This document shows positions 24,347 through 35,600 of a stretch of 64,000 bases of DNA, piece after piece. Under the pieces are notes generated by a model, which was not told where the DNA came from, ran no database searches, and worked only from the letters and a program-made list of their open reading frames with translations. Origin of the DNA: Glossina fuscipes (taxonomy: Eukaryota > Arthropoda > Insecta > Diptera > Glossinidae); assembly GCF_014805625.2 (NCBI RefSeq), contig NW_023998470.1, positions 1,175,632 to 1,239,631 of the forward strand, given 5' to 3'. The number at the start of each line of letters is the position of its first letter. The stretch's first letter is position 1. The position numbers were made by a program, and so were the translations under genes.

Positions 24347-24784
24347 GTGAAAAGAAAGACAATTACATTAGAAACTAAAATTGCAATATTAACTGATCTT
24401 ATTGAAATGATTGAGGAAGAAACCGTAAATGATAGTGACATTATCAATAACTTAACAGATCATGAAGACGGACAAGAAGAACCGGAGTCTATTACAGCGG
24501 ATAAAATATATGCAGGGATCCAGCTTTGCAGCAAATTGGAAAAGCATTTTCTTAAAATAAATAACAATTCTCAAAGAAGTTTCAAATTCCAAAAAGAGCT
24601 TCGATTGTGTATATCTGGCTATCGCGACGTTTACAAACAGCTAACCAAACGACCGTCGTCGAAAAAACTTATCACCGACTACATGTTAACAAAAAATAAA
24701 CCAACTGTAGTATCTTCAAGTGACGAAAGCGATTACGAACCAGTTCATCGCAAAAATATGCGCGTTTTGAACTACGACGAGTAG
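24347..24784 (+). CDS. Deletion-derived Tigger transposase remnant (N- and C-terminal parts joined)
   Basis: A 438-nt frame inside the Tigger-like element. Residues 1-20 (KRKTITLETKIAILTDLIE) match the start of the CENP-B/pogo N-terminal helix-turn-helix domain. The rest is acidic (NDSDIINNLTDHEDGQEEPE), has a helical middle (KIYAGIQLCSKLEKHFLKI) and ends in a serine/acidic tail (SSSDESDYEPV), like the C-terminal region of Tigger transposases. The second DNA-binding domain and the DDE catalytic domain are absent. The frame opens at a GTG. The only upstream ATG (24322) is one base out of phase across an A9 tract, and the first in-frame ATG is 24407. It could therefore be a just-broken gene or a short protein from 24407. 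It cannot catalyse transposition. Confidence 0.6.
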   Translation: MKRKTITLETKIAILTDLIEMIEEETVNDSDIINNLTDHEDGQEEPESITADKIYAGIQLCSKLEKHFLKINNNSQRSFKFQKELRLCISGYRDVYKQLTKRPSSKKLITDYMLTKNKPTVVSSSDESDYEPVHRKNMRVLNYDE

Positions 24785-24929
24785 TATTGAATTATGTACA
24801 TTTCACCTTGTTTAAAATTAGAAATTAAAATTTTTTTAAATGTTTCAATGTGTAATTTAATTATTTATTTTGTTTGGAAAGCACTTTCTTGCTATTTCGT
24901 GAAGCTTTGACATATTTTCTAAGTGTGAC

Positions 24930-24965
24930 TTTTTTTATGCGGTTCCTCTCTACCGCATAAAAAAA
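24930..24965. other. Perfect 14-bp hairpin in Tigger-like right end
   Basis: The arms tttttttatgcggt (24930-24943) and accgcataaaaaaa (24952-24965) are perfect complements around an 8-nt loop (tcctctct). A similar pair, gtgcggt...accgcac, follows at about 25034-25068. Confidence 0.8.
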
Positions 24966-25121
24966 ATTTTCTTTAATATGCTGTGAAAAATTATTTCTTA
25001 TAGTTATTTATGAAGTTTTTGAATATTTTTTTTGTGCGGTTTTTTTTCTGCGGTCTCTATCTACCGCACAAAAACAGGTTTGACTGTATAGATGGGTGTG
25101 TGTGCCAATTTTTTTTTTTTT

Positions 25122-25560
25122 ATACCCTCCACTAAAGGATGGACTCGTTATGTTTTCTTTCATAATGAATGTAACACCCGAAAGGAAGCTTCAGAAACCC
25201 TATAAAGTATATATATTCTTGATCAAAATTCTGAATTGTTTCAGCAATGTCTACCCGTCTTGTTGTTTGTGTACTGTATGTTGTTGACACTCTCCTGGTC
25301 GCTAAAAGAAGACATCAGCTTCAAATTTGGTAGAAGCATTGAAATTTGGTATGAAAATGGACCAAATCAGTTGAAGAGGAAGCCGGCAGTGGCGCGTAAA
25401 TTGAACGCAACTACGTATTTCTTAACAAAAATTTATGAATTTTTGCTCGTTACTCAGAAATCAAAAAGTTAAAAGGCTGATAGTTTCCACCTGCAAAAGG
25501 GGAAAAAATCGGCTATGGCCACATGAAGATGCCAGTGATAAAGCTTTATTTTTGCCATTT
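25122..25560 (+). repeat. Dispersed repeat family, copy 4
   Basis: The clearest copy: tataccctccactaaaggatg, acccgaaaggaagcttcaga, aaccctataaagtatatata, ttcttgatcaaaattctgaa, gtctacccgtcttgttgttt, then the diverged tail aaaatggaccaaatcagttg. The opening 'tataccct' and the genomic abundance suggest an old non-autonomous element. The class is unknown. Confidence 0.7.
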
Positions 25561-27190
25561 TCTTGAGGTTTTATGATTGTTTAAAACTATTTTGTACACT
25601 CCTCAAATGAAGATATATTACCCGCCTTAAGACGGGTTAATACTGCAGAGTTAGCCTAACAATTATACACCAATTGTATGGGCGTCAAAGTAGTTACTAT
25701 TTAAGGAGCTCATACTTTAACGACTTCGTTCAATATACCATTAAACGCTCATTGACTTCCATTTCTTACAATTCATTGTTGGCGAGCTATATACATTCAC
25801 GGAGACAGTGTGGAAACTTTTCTCTATAGTATAACGTCAACATTTGCAATTGTTATCCTTTACGGTCTTGTCTCCACTAAATAGTTTTCTGCGGACTCTT
25901 TGCTGGCAAATTGCATGCATCCATGAGCATGATGTGATTATTATTCTCTCTAGCGTAGTATCAATATCTGCAATTGTCTTTCTCTAGTGTTCCATTTTTC
26001 ATAATTAATTTTCTGTGCTGTGGAAAGTCACATAATATAAATGCCACATAAACGAATAATCAATAATATAACGTCTCCTCAGCGTTACGATGAGCTATTG
26101 AATGAAGATGTGACTCAGGAAATGATTTAGATGAGCAATAATCGATTTACCCCATTTGTGTACTGAATCTAAGCCTAAGGCACATATTTTGTCTACAACT
26201 TTTCCTAGCAGTGAAACGGCAAGAAACAATCTGATTATTGTGAGAGTTGGGGTTACGTACGTACTATGTACTCTCGACATTCAGTTTTCCCCCTAAATAT
26301 ATTTAATGCCATATCGATGATAACGTTTCCTGTTCGATCTCATATTGAACTCATTTAACTTACTAATGTCAAACTAGCAAAGCCCAATGTGTAGTGATAA
26401 GATAAGGTATGGTCCGCTTTGGAATGGCTCAGCGCTTTCTTTCAATCTATTCGTGAACTCTTTTCGAAGGTGCACTTTTACATCCGCTTACGGCTTCTAC
26501 TTTCTATTTACTCAAAATCTAAGAGCTTATAAATCTCAACCTCTCTGGCATTGCTTCAAGCATTCGGTCTCTTGGATATTAAGTCGCCCTGCGCAATTTT
26601 AGCCAAAGTCCGTATTTGTAAAATATTTCTAAAATAGCTCTCCCTTCACTAAGCTTAGTAAGTGCTCCACTTAATTAGAATTTGCATGATTTAGTGATTC
26701 ATTCGGCTGTCGATGTTTGTTGCTTTTAAGCGAAACCCGTATGTCGTCGAATTCAACACATTGGGCAGTTTATGGTTAACGTAGACAGTTGTGAATGTCT
26801 TGAAAATATTCTTTATACGTAGGTATCTGGACTCGTTCTAGCGAATCAAATACCAAATTGTAAACGTTATTACAAAAAGATGTTTTCCGATAACACTTTA
26901 GGCTCAGTTGATGGTAACAAAGAACGAGACGATCAGCGTAGTATCAATATCAGTAGTGAAAAGATTACAATCTGTTTACATATAGGTCTAACGGTTTCCG
27001 CTTTGCACTGCAACTGATTGTTGTCTTCTGATGCTAAGTTCAATAAATTGATATCATATTTACTTACATATGTTGGGAAAATATGTTGCTTACGTTTTTC
27101 CAACTTTATTAACTATGTAAAGAAAAGGTGTTTTCTTTAATTTCTCAACTTTAACTTTGAATTTCTTAAACACACGAGAATAATATTTTG
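25561..27190. other. AT-rich sequence, no gene recognised
   Basis: The frames here are short and without motifs. Nothing supportable. Confidence 0.4.
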
Positions 27191-27197
27191 TATAAAA
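27191..27197 (+). promoter_or_regulatory. TATA-like box upstream of Kazal-like gene
   Basis: TATAAAA 150 nt before the ATG at 27348. An initiator-like ttcatactt lies about 35 nt downstream. The spacing fits a TATA promoter with a leader of about 120 nt, but the region is AT-rich. Confidence 0.3.
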
Positions 27198-27347
27198 TGT
27201 ACGGAATGAAAAGATATTTTATTCAAATTCATACTTACTTCGATACAGTTCAGTGTTATTACTTCAAAAGTTCAAAATTTATCGCTAAAATAAATTTATT
27301 TTATTTTAATTCAAAATCCTTAATAATTTAAACAAATAATTATTCCA

Positions 27348-27554
27348 ATGCCTTCCATTCGTGCGATGTTGTTAATAGTGGTTCTCACTTCAAGTCTGTT
27401 TACCTTTGTCGAGAATAATTGCTTCTCCGCCTGCCCACTTATATACAGCCCCGTTTGCGGCACCTTAAAATGGATCGATAAGTACGCTAATTGCAGCTTT
27501 GTAAATTTATGTCTGTACAGGTTGAGGGTGTGCGAGTATGGAGAACGTAAATAA
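27348..27554 (+). CDS. Small secreted atypical Kazal-like protein, 68 aa
   Basis: Starts at the ATG at 27348 (context ccaATG). Residues 1-22 form a signal peptide (IRAMLLIVVLTSSLFTFVE). The mature chain holds six cysteines with spacing C-x3-C-x7-C-x11-C-x5-C-x6-C, exactly that of the gene at 23095-23310. Only the key family residues are otherwise kept: Y-S-P-V-C-G and F-V-N-L-C. 'IYSPVCG' is the classical Kazal reactive-loop context. The protein ends EYGERK, and its TAA stop overlaps an AATAAA hexamer at 27550-27555. Like its paralogue it is probably secreted, and protease inhibition is the family role but unproven here. The paralogues are inverted relative to each other, 4 kb apart, with the Tigger-like element in between. 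Confidence 0.75.
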   Translation: MPSIRAMLLIVVLTSSLFTFVENNCFSACPLIYSPVCGTLKWIDKYANCSFVNLCLYRLRVCEYGERK

Positions 27555-27555
27555 A
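27550..27555 (+). terminator. AATAAA overlapping the stop codon
   Basis: The polyadenylation hexamer shares the TAA stop of the Kazal-like gene at 27348-27554. If used, the 3' untranslated region would be only about 15-30 nt. Confidence 0.35.
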
Positions 27556-28522
27556 TTGAAAAAGCATTTATTTGATCATTTTGTAAAATATTATTTTATC
27601 TCATTAAAGCTTGGTCGAGACAGTGGGGACAATGCAAAAACGAATCGAAAGAATGCAACTATATATTGCGTGACAGCAGTTTTTTTCACTATTGAAAAGT
27701 TTTCAAATTTCTTCTTCTAGTTTCAATTTATTCTCTATTCTATTATAAGGAATTATCGTTAAGTATTTAAAAACTAAAAATAGAAATGTTAATAATATTA
27801 ATTATATTTATGAAGCAAACTAAAAGAAATAAAATGTTTTGCTCTTATATCAAAAAGAAGATAAAAATCAAAAATGCACTCATGATGTGTCAATGAAGTG
27901 AAGAGTACGATTACGCGAATCCATCGCTTCATATTGGTAGGCGCGCAAAAAGTGTGCGGAATGACCTTACTCCTTTCCGCTCCCATAAAAGACGCTGCTG
28001 CTGGCCTCCTCCCTTATCCCGCCTCCTAGCTTACCTAAGCTGTGACGACTATCGAAATAAAATTTTGGTGAAAACTTTTAATCTCTCGTAAATAGAATAT
28101 GTGAAAGTCCAAATCAGCAAAATGCCACACCCAAAGTTAGAAAGAAAAGAGATTTACAATTACGGTGATAGTGGATGTTCAGCGAATCATAAGATGTTCG
28201 CTTATCACATAAAATCTTCAATGACTTAGTTAATCTTTACTTTGACGAATAATTAAGTCATGTCTCGACATAGACTAACGTCCAAGAGAAATATAAAGCA
28301 TTGATAGCTTCAATTCTAAAATCTATCTCTGCAATAGTGATGTAAGTAAGAGAAATCTACGATTTTTAATGTTATTTCATGAAGAGCTAAAAGCTGAGGG
28401 ACGCTTCATTCCTTTTTCTGCATGCGATCAAAGCTGTAATGATTTCTGAAATTAATTTAAAACAAATTGTTAATGAACAACTAACACGCATGCATTTGAC
28501 GCAATATATAAATACATACATC

Positions 28523-28563
<41 letters not shown>

Positions 28564-28702
28564 TATTATATATATAAATATATTTTTTTATAAATAAATT
28601 TTTTTTTTTTTTTTTTTTACACATATGACAGACATATTTAATTAATGAGGCTACTTACTAACAAGTAATGAATAATTTTTAATTTTTTTTGCCTTTTTTA
28701 AT
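27556..28702. other. AT-rich sequence, no gene recognised
   Basis: A somewhat less AT-rich block lies near 27960-28050. A (TA)n/poly-T tract lies at 28503-28618. No supported gene. Confidence 0.4.
28503..28618. repeat. (TA)n tract followed by poly-T
   Basis: A long ta run, then ttattatt, then a 20-nt T run ending at 28618. Confidence 0.85.
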
Positions 28703-28707
28703 TTCAG

Positions 28708-28730
28708 TTAACAACAGCCGCATGAATTAT
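28708..28730 (+). other. Candidate 23-nt microexon
   Basis: A strong acceptor (gccttttttaatttcag) ends at 28707 and a good donor (gtaagt) begins at 28731. The 23 nt between include ATGAATTAT. The only frame open throughout gives NNSRMNY. It could be a coding microexon or a 5' exon of a large plus-strand gene with introns spanning much of this window. Splice sites alone can arise by chance in AT-rich DNA, and no product is recognised. Confidence 0.3.
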
Positions 28731-28736
28731 GTAAGT

Positions 28737-31700
28737 ACCAGTAAAATATTTTATATTGCATCTCACCATCAACAATGATTAATGAAGCGTGATTTAAACT
28801 GATAAAAACTGATGCACGATACACCCTCGCGCACATATAAAATTATTTTGAAAAGGCGGTAATGATAATGAAAAGCTTAACAAAAAGCAAGGGAGAAAAT
28901 GTACTTGGTCTGAACCGAATTTTATAGTACACATCACTTGCTTGCGTAGGATATACGAGTGCATCGATGATAAAGCAAAAATCTATTCGCTTAATATATT
29001 TTTTTATTGTGCTATCGTGCACAAAATATTTCGAAGTGTATCTTTATACCACTTAAGAGAACTTTTTCGGTTACCTACATCTATTGCAAATCAATTTTAC
29101 ATATATCTATTCATTTTCCATTCATTTCATTAACGCAACCTTTACCATAAATATTTCTATATCTTGAGATAATAATTTAGGGAAACACAATATTGTCGAC
29201 TTGAGCATACCCATAGATCACGAGATAATGGATGATTGACCCATGGACCGAAGGATGACAACCCAATGCAAGACAAACCTGCTGCTTGTGGGCTTATTTC
29301 CTACTGTAGCAAAAATTACTGAGTCATAAGTGCACGGAATACTTGAACCAAGCACACGGGAGCTGCGAACTGAAGGACTACGATTGGTAAAGTTCTATTC
29401 GAGACCGAGTTTGCGCAACTTGAAAATCATTGTAGTAGTTTGACAAACACAAACCGACCGATTAGCATAGATGCGGAACAGAAAGAGGTTATTATTGGAC
29501 AATTGTAGGGGAGGTGCACAGGCAGATTGCCTTTATTTTCGCATATACTCCAAAAAGACGATTAGAAAATATCTTAAATCTCAATTTCATACTTCTGGGT
29601 GAATTTTCGAGGACGCATTTATCGTAGTACTAAAGGGTCGGGCAGACCAAGTCTCCTAAGCGTATGTATCTTACAGGCATTTTATTGCGCGTTTCAAACT
29701 TTTAACAAAGACAAGCACAACGCAGCCGCCTGTAGCGGATACAAAGCGAATTGTAATTTATGTGAAATTAATTTGTGACAAAAAATTTTTAAAACAAATT
29801 TACATTTTTTCTCATAAATCCTCAGCATAAGATATAAACGAGTAAAATCCCAGATTTTACATATATATATGTATATATATGACTATAAATACAAACTATC
29901 CAACAACTAGTTCAGCAGCAGTAAAATTTATGATGACTTTAAGATTGACTTTAACAAAGAATTTACAAATTGCCTGCCTTACGGCTTTTGGTTATTATGA
30001 AAACTTGTAACACATACTATAAAGGAAAGGTAGAAAAGACCATATTATTACAGGACAAGCATTGTTAACAATAAGCCGTTGGTTAGGTAGCATGGTTTTA
30101 ACATTTATATGCCATACGCCGTCTACCGTATGCTGTAACGATGTCCGATGCATTCTACCGAAGTGATATTGAAATCTTATTGCAGTGCGTATGTCTATGC
30201 TTATAAGTGGGTAACAAATACGCCTACACCTACCTATATACATACACTGGCGTATAAGACTTTTATGTAAATTTTGTAAAATTAGTTCCAAAGGCTGACC
30301 GTTCCCTGCAAACATTTAAACATACGTTGTCGTAGAATAGCTTTCAGCTTTACAATCAAATGCAATCACTTAACCATGACTTCGAATGCATGACATTATT
30401 AGCACACATATATAAACACATAAATGTGTATAATTGTGAGAGAATGCTTACACATGTGTAAAACGCTTACACGAAAAATTTGTGCAAATGTTTAACCATC
30501 TTTGCTCGCACATATAAATAAGCATCAGGGTATTAATTTAAAACATTTTACTTCGATAACAATGTTAATCATTTCTGGCGCATCTGTCTAGCAGCAGCAG
30601 TCGTAATAGTAGTGATAGTAATAAACCCTTCTCCTATTCTTAACTTGAGACATATCAGACATTCTTGTCTCTATAAAATGTCATCGTATACATATTTTGC
30701 ATTACATCTTTCAAAATATCCACCTTATCCATCCAAATCCACATACATTGACACGTCCCTAAATACCTAAGTAGAGCAAACATTAACCATCATTAAATTG
30801 TGGCTTTTCGTAGGTGTTATAGGCTGTTGGCAATCACTTGAATTATTTATACCATTCCTGGGTATTTAGTTGTCATTACGGTTGTTGTTGTTGTTGTTAT
30901 TATTGCCATTGCTGATACTCATGCTCATGCTATTACTGCCATTGCGATTGCTCTTATTATCTATTACATATATCCTCCACGGTTTGTTGGCTGAGAATTA
31001 TAGTCACGCATGAAAGATGCACATATGTTCACACACAGGCACACACTACGCTTATGGTATATGACATATATGTAGACATGCACATATATGGCATACCTTA
31101 ACATCTGCTCCTATATTGGCTTGAAAGCATCTATCATTCTTTCTCATCGGATAGATGAGTTTGTGTATAGGTTGCAATAAATACATATATTTTGTCGGGA
31201 ATGTTATGCTTGCGGTTTCGTTAACTGGCAAACATTTGACATCTGTATATCTTGTAACCTGACGTGCTTAACTTGCTTAGATGAGCATTTAAATTTGTCA
31301 GATTATTTTGATATAACATTTATTGTTATTGTTATTGTTTTTACTGCTATACTCGTCTATAATATCTCATCGAACGACAAAAACCGAAATAAGAATTAAT
31401 TAATAAACTGAAATATGCGTGTTTGGAACATTTCACAAATATCACTATATAAAAAAAAAAAAATAACAACAGTTGTGATTGAAAATTCCAGGAACAGTGG
31501 TCATGAAAAATTCTCCAATAGTGTCGGCAATAAAATTTCATCTAATTCAAGGGTGCATAGAAAGCTATTTTTACATGAAAGCATTCTAAAGTCTATAAAG
31601 TTTATCGAGCGGTATTGTGGATTCCAGTTCGGAAGCACGATTCGGAAGCAGTCTTGAATCCGCAAAATTGCTATCTTCCATTATTAGAGTTTGTTTTATT

Positions 31701-32628
31701 TTTCAACTACCTTGAGGAATAGATCTAAAAACATGTAGAAATTAAAAACGACAATTTTAAACTTCGCCTTGGCTCACACGTCTAGATAAGTAAGCATAAT
31801 CACTGTATTATGGTTTTGCTGTCCCGGCTTCTTCTCAAATATTTATCATTTTACATCAAAGAATTTACAAAATTTCATTAATACCCACCGGTTATAGTCT
31901 AGCTCTCTTTACAAGCTAATCAACGAAAGTTTTTTTGATTTATTTAATTTTGCTTTAATTAATTTTGCTTTCCCTAGCTTTGTCTGGACCTAGCAACCTA
32001 TTTTGATTGCTATTTTGTTTTCGAAGTCTTTCGAACCTCCAAAATGTCATCCACTTCAACAAACCAACTAATAGTTATACGGAAAAAGTCATCTTCGCAT
32101 CTTTTTTTGTCGATTTGGTACTCAACGAATCAGGCGACCATATGTACTCCCTTCGCTTGAGATATATCTTGGAAAGGTTTTGTTCATCTTTACAAATCCA
32201 TCGAGACATTCTTTATTTCTCGCCTTCGATTTGGAAGTAATTTACAGCCGAATGGGTTTCAAACTCCTAAACAAGAGCTTAGGGTAAGTTTTAGACAGCC
32301 ATTCGCTTTTACCAGCAACATGGTATTTCATGAATCCATATCTGCTAAGCCGTATTTAAACCTATCCAAGTAGCCCTTTGTATCAAAACGAACATTTGAC
32401 ACATTTTAAATCAACAAAAAAATATATAAATCAGTCAAAAGCAAATTAAGCCTAGTCGTAAAGAAAACTTTACTTAGTTTAAATGTCAAATTGAATGGGT
32501 ATGAAATATGTACTTTTGAAAATGTCACTTTCCTAGTCTCTTTTCTTTTCAAATTTTGCAACTTTAAGGATGCCAAAAAACGAATGACACATAAGCAGAC
32601 GGACGGACAGACAATAAGATAACCGACT
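28737..32628. other. AT-rich sequence, no gene recognised
   Basis: A stretch of less AT-rich sequence at about 29220-29700 may be an old mobile fragment, but no motif is readable. Poly-A at 31450-31461. No supported genes. Confidence 0.4.
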
Positions 32629-32629
32629 T

Positions 32630-32690
<61 letters not shown>

Positions 32691-32705
32691 CTCTTTCTCT
32701 TTCTC
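32629..32705. repeat. (CT)n microsatellite
   Basis: A long ct dinucleotide run of about 40 nt, followed by ctttct variants. Confidence 0.9.
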
Positions 32706-34794
32706 ACTCCAAATTGAAGGGTTTCTATCATATGTTTATAAAAAAGTTCTTCTTCAAAAGAAGAAGCCGTCAGAGTCATATGTTGCTGTTGTTAACTAAA
32801 AAGTACTGTACTTGGCTTTCTTATTTAACCAATGAATCATTATGGCTGCCAATCAGAGCCATAAGCTGCTTTTACTGTATTATTCTCCTTTTGTGCTGTT
32901 GCCTACAAACTTGACATTCTATTTACGAATATCGTTGAAAGCATTCGTAATCTATATACATTCAATAATAAATTAACGATCGAATATATTTCTGACATTA
33001 ATTTACCCCATAATGCTCATTGTCTCTTCGTAAACATCTGCAGAGCATTGTAGTTCGTAAACACTCAAACGTTGGTAAGGAAGCATTCCAAATATCTAAC
33101 ACATAATTGTGGACATATAGTCGATCAGTATGCAAATTTTGCTAAGTTACCCGTAACACCAAACCTATATATTGGCATGCATTATGGAATGATTGAAAGT
33201 CAAGCCGAAATAAGAGCGGGCGAAAAAGGAGAAAAAACGCCTTCCAAAAAATAAAAAGGAAACGTAGAAAAGAGAGAAAAATTAACATACGACACCGTAT
33301 CCCTAGGAAAAAATAAGTAGTAAACCACGGTTCTTTTTGATTTTCCACTACCAGACCAGAGGATACAGTTTTATTTCTTGTTGTCAGGCACGTGACACTT
33401 GTCACAAAGTCATGTCGTTGTCGGTATTAAATATAAAATAAAATAAAAAAAAAAGAGAAGAACGAAGAACGAAGAAAGAATTTAATATGATTTGGGAAAC
33501 AGCACACTGAGAGCGTTTACACACACAAGCATGTGCCAGATTACAAGAAAGAAATATTTTTTAACATAATTTCATTTAAAAAGATGTTCAACAGCAGCAG
33601 TACAACAGCCTGAAACAACAACACATAACTTTGCTACAATAAAAAGAAAATAAAGGGAAAATGAAAAGAAATTACGGAGCTCATAAAATTCAACCGTTGC
33701 ATGCAATTGCTGTTTAACATATATCTGACAGTTAAGGACTTTTATCAGTTTACGTTGAATTCGTTTCATTTTTTTTCTTTTCGATTTTTCTTGTTTTTTT
33801 TTTGCTGCCGATGATTATATGTGAATATTAAAAAATTCACGTGAATATCTGGAATTTATTACATTTTAAACATGAATTAATCTCTTTGCGTCGAAGTGGT
33901 GAACTCGGCACGGTTATATGATATCCGCTTAATCGTACACCTATGGCGTGATAGTAGGGTGTTTTATAGTTAATTCAACTCATTCCCCAAGAATCTTATA
34001 TTCACTCCGTTTCATTGAAACCCAATTTATTCGCGTAATTAATGTTTTGTAAAAAGTGTGCTTAAGGACCCATGTGTGTCCGCAGTCATGTTTTTGTCAT
34101 TAAGGCTACGCTATATACGCTTGTACATGTGCACGAGAATGGCAGACATGTGTCCACATGTTTATGGTAATCGTTTGTCTTTTGTCAGTTATTGCCTTTG
34201 GGTTGAGTACCGTTAAAGATTTCCTTTTGGTTTTTCAGTTCGCATATTACTCGACACATGTGCTCTGTTGTCTTTTTAACTTTGCTTCCATTCTCTTGAG
34301 TATTTGCTTTTTTTCTCTATTTTTCTTCTTTTTTTTTCCTCTCTTAATGTTATTATGATAAATTCAATGTGAGGAAAATTGCTATAAACTACTTTTAGTT
34401 CAATTATTGGCGGCTGTTCTTACATTTGCTTCAATTCCAATGAAATTTTATTAATTATAACAGCAATTGCTTTAATGCGAATGTTTCCGTTAATGTGTTT
34501 CTCAAAAAAAAAAAAAAAAAAAAATTACAAAAAAAGAAAGGTTAACCCTAAAAGAAAGTTTAATCCTGGTAGCAACCTTTGAATGTCCGCCTTTATCATA
34601 TTTAGATAACATCGACGCATTAGTAGGCCTTACCATGCCATTCGCCTATCATCTTTTTAGACATCGCTACTACATGTTTGCGTTGACCCACGAATTGCTA
34701 TCGAGCGCGTACTGAAGCTTTCATCGTTTTGTGTAACATAATTAAATTTTTCAGCAGCAATAAGGTCGCTTTTAGACAGGCTCTATCCATATAC
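32706..34794. other. AT-rich sequence, no gene recognised
   Basis: Poly-A run at 34505-34524. No supported gene. Confidence 0.4.
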
Positions 34795-35189
34795 CCTTCA
34801 AGTGAGTTAAGAATAAATTTGTACACCCATCAGGATGCGCGATATATTCAATTTGCCAAAACGTTTACAGCGTACAGACGAAAGCTTCAGACACCCTACA
34901 AAATCTATATATTCTTGATCAGCATGATATTCTGAACCGATATAAGCATGTCCGTCTGTTGAAAACATCTTCCTGACTGCAAAAATGAAGCGGTAGATTT
35001 CAAATTTGATAGACACATTGCAAACTGGGACGAATCTGTCAAAGGAAAAACGGCCTACAGTACCATATTAACTGAGAACATCTCCGTTTTTCAAAAGGAT
35101 CAACAAATTGGTTTTTTGCTCACAAACTATAGCAGATAAATCTGCAAAAATTTGAGCTTAGATTCTATGGACGTTACTATGTGTCACAA
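34795..35189 (+). repeat. Dispersed repeat family, copy 5
   Basis: atacccttcaagtgagttaa, gacgaaagcttcagacaccc, tacaaaatctatatattctt, gatcagcatgatattctgaa, gtccgtctgttgaaaac, gaacatctccgttt, and an end with agcagataaatctgcaaaaa. The end block also occurs at about 22547 after copy 3. Confidence 0.65.
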
Positions 35190-35600
35190 CTTAATTTCAA
35201 TACTTTTATGACGTGCAAGCTTCAAAAGCCCTACAAAATATATAAATTTGCGACCAATTACACATTCGGAATACACCCACACATGTCCGTCTGTCTGTAT
35301 GTCTGTCCAATTATGTAGTATCTGTAGTAAACATTTTTCCGTTCGCAAAAATTAAAAGATGTCGCCTACAAATTTGCCAAAGAATTTCAAAAAGATGCAA
35401 ATCGGTCAAACGACAGGCCCACAATACCCATACGCCCATGCAACGAAAACTGTGAACACCCTCGTTTTCCCTGTGTTTTGCTTGGTACTCAAAAAATACA
35501 ACACACACAAGATATAAAGTTCCACAAAAAAGTCAGCCACGCCCATCCAATATTATGAAGTATGTAAATTTATGTTTTCCCTTCTTTCCAAACTCTTATA
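35190..35600 (+). repeat. Second-type dispersed repeat, copy 2
   Basis: gtgcaagcttcaaaagccct, acaaaatatataaatttg, tgtccgtctgtctgtatgtc, gcaaatcggtcaaacgacag, ccctgtgttttgcttggtac, and cgcccatccaatattatgaa. It is homologous to 22561-22870 in both order and blocks. Confidence 0.65.

Larger units (their letters stand above)
23933..25086 (+). mobile_element. pogo/Tigger-like DNA transposon, internally deleted
   Basis: A perfect 24-bp terminal inverted repeat begins cagtcaaacctgtttttgtg at 23933 and recurs inverted ending at 25086. TA lies immediately outside both ends (23931-23932, 25087-25088), which is the target duplication of Tc1/mariner/pogo elements. Ends starting with CAG are typical of the pogo/Tigger branch. 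Inside the left end the motif gtgcgatt/gtgcggt is repeated about six times. Inside the right end it recurs as two hairpins. These look like multiple transposase binding sites. The element is only 1154 bp, against 2-2.5 kb for a full Tigger, and carries one frame (24347-24784). The near-perfect termini suggest recent activity, probably mobilised by a full-length relative elsewhere. Confidence 0.85.
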
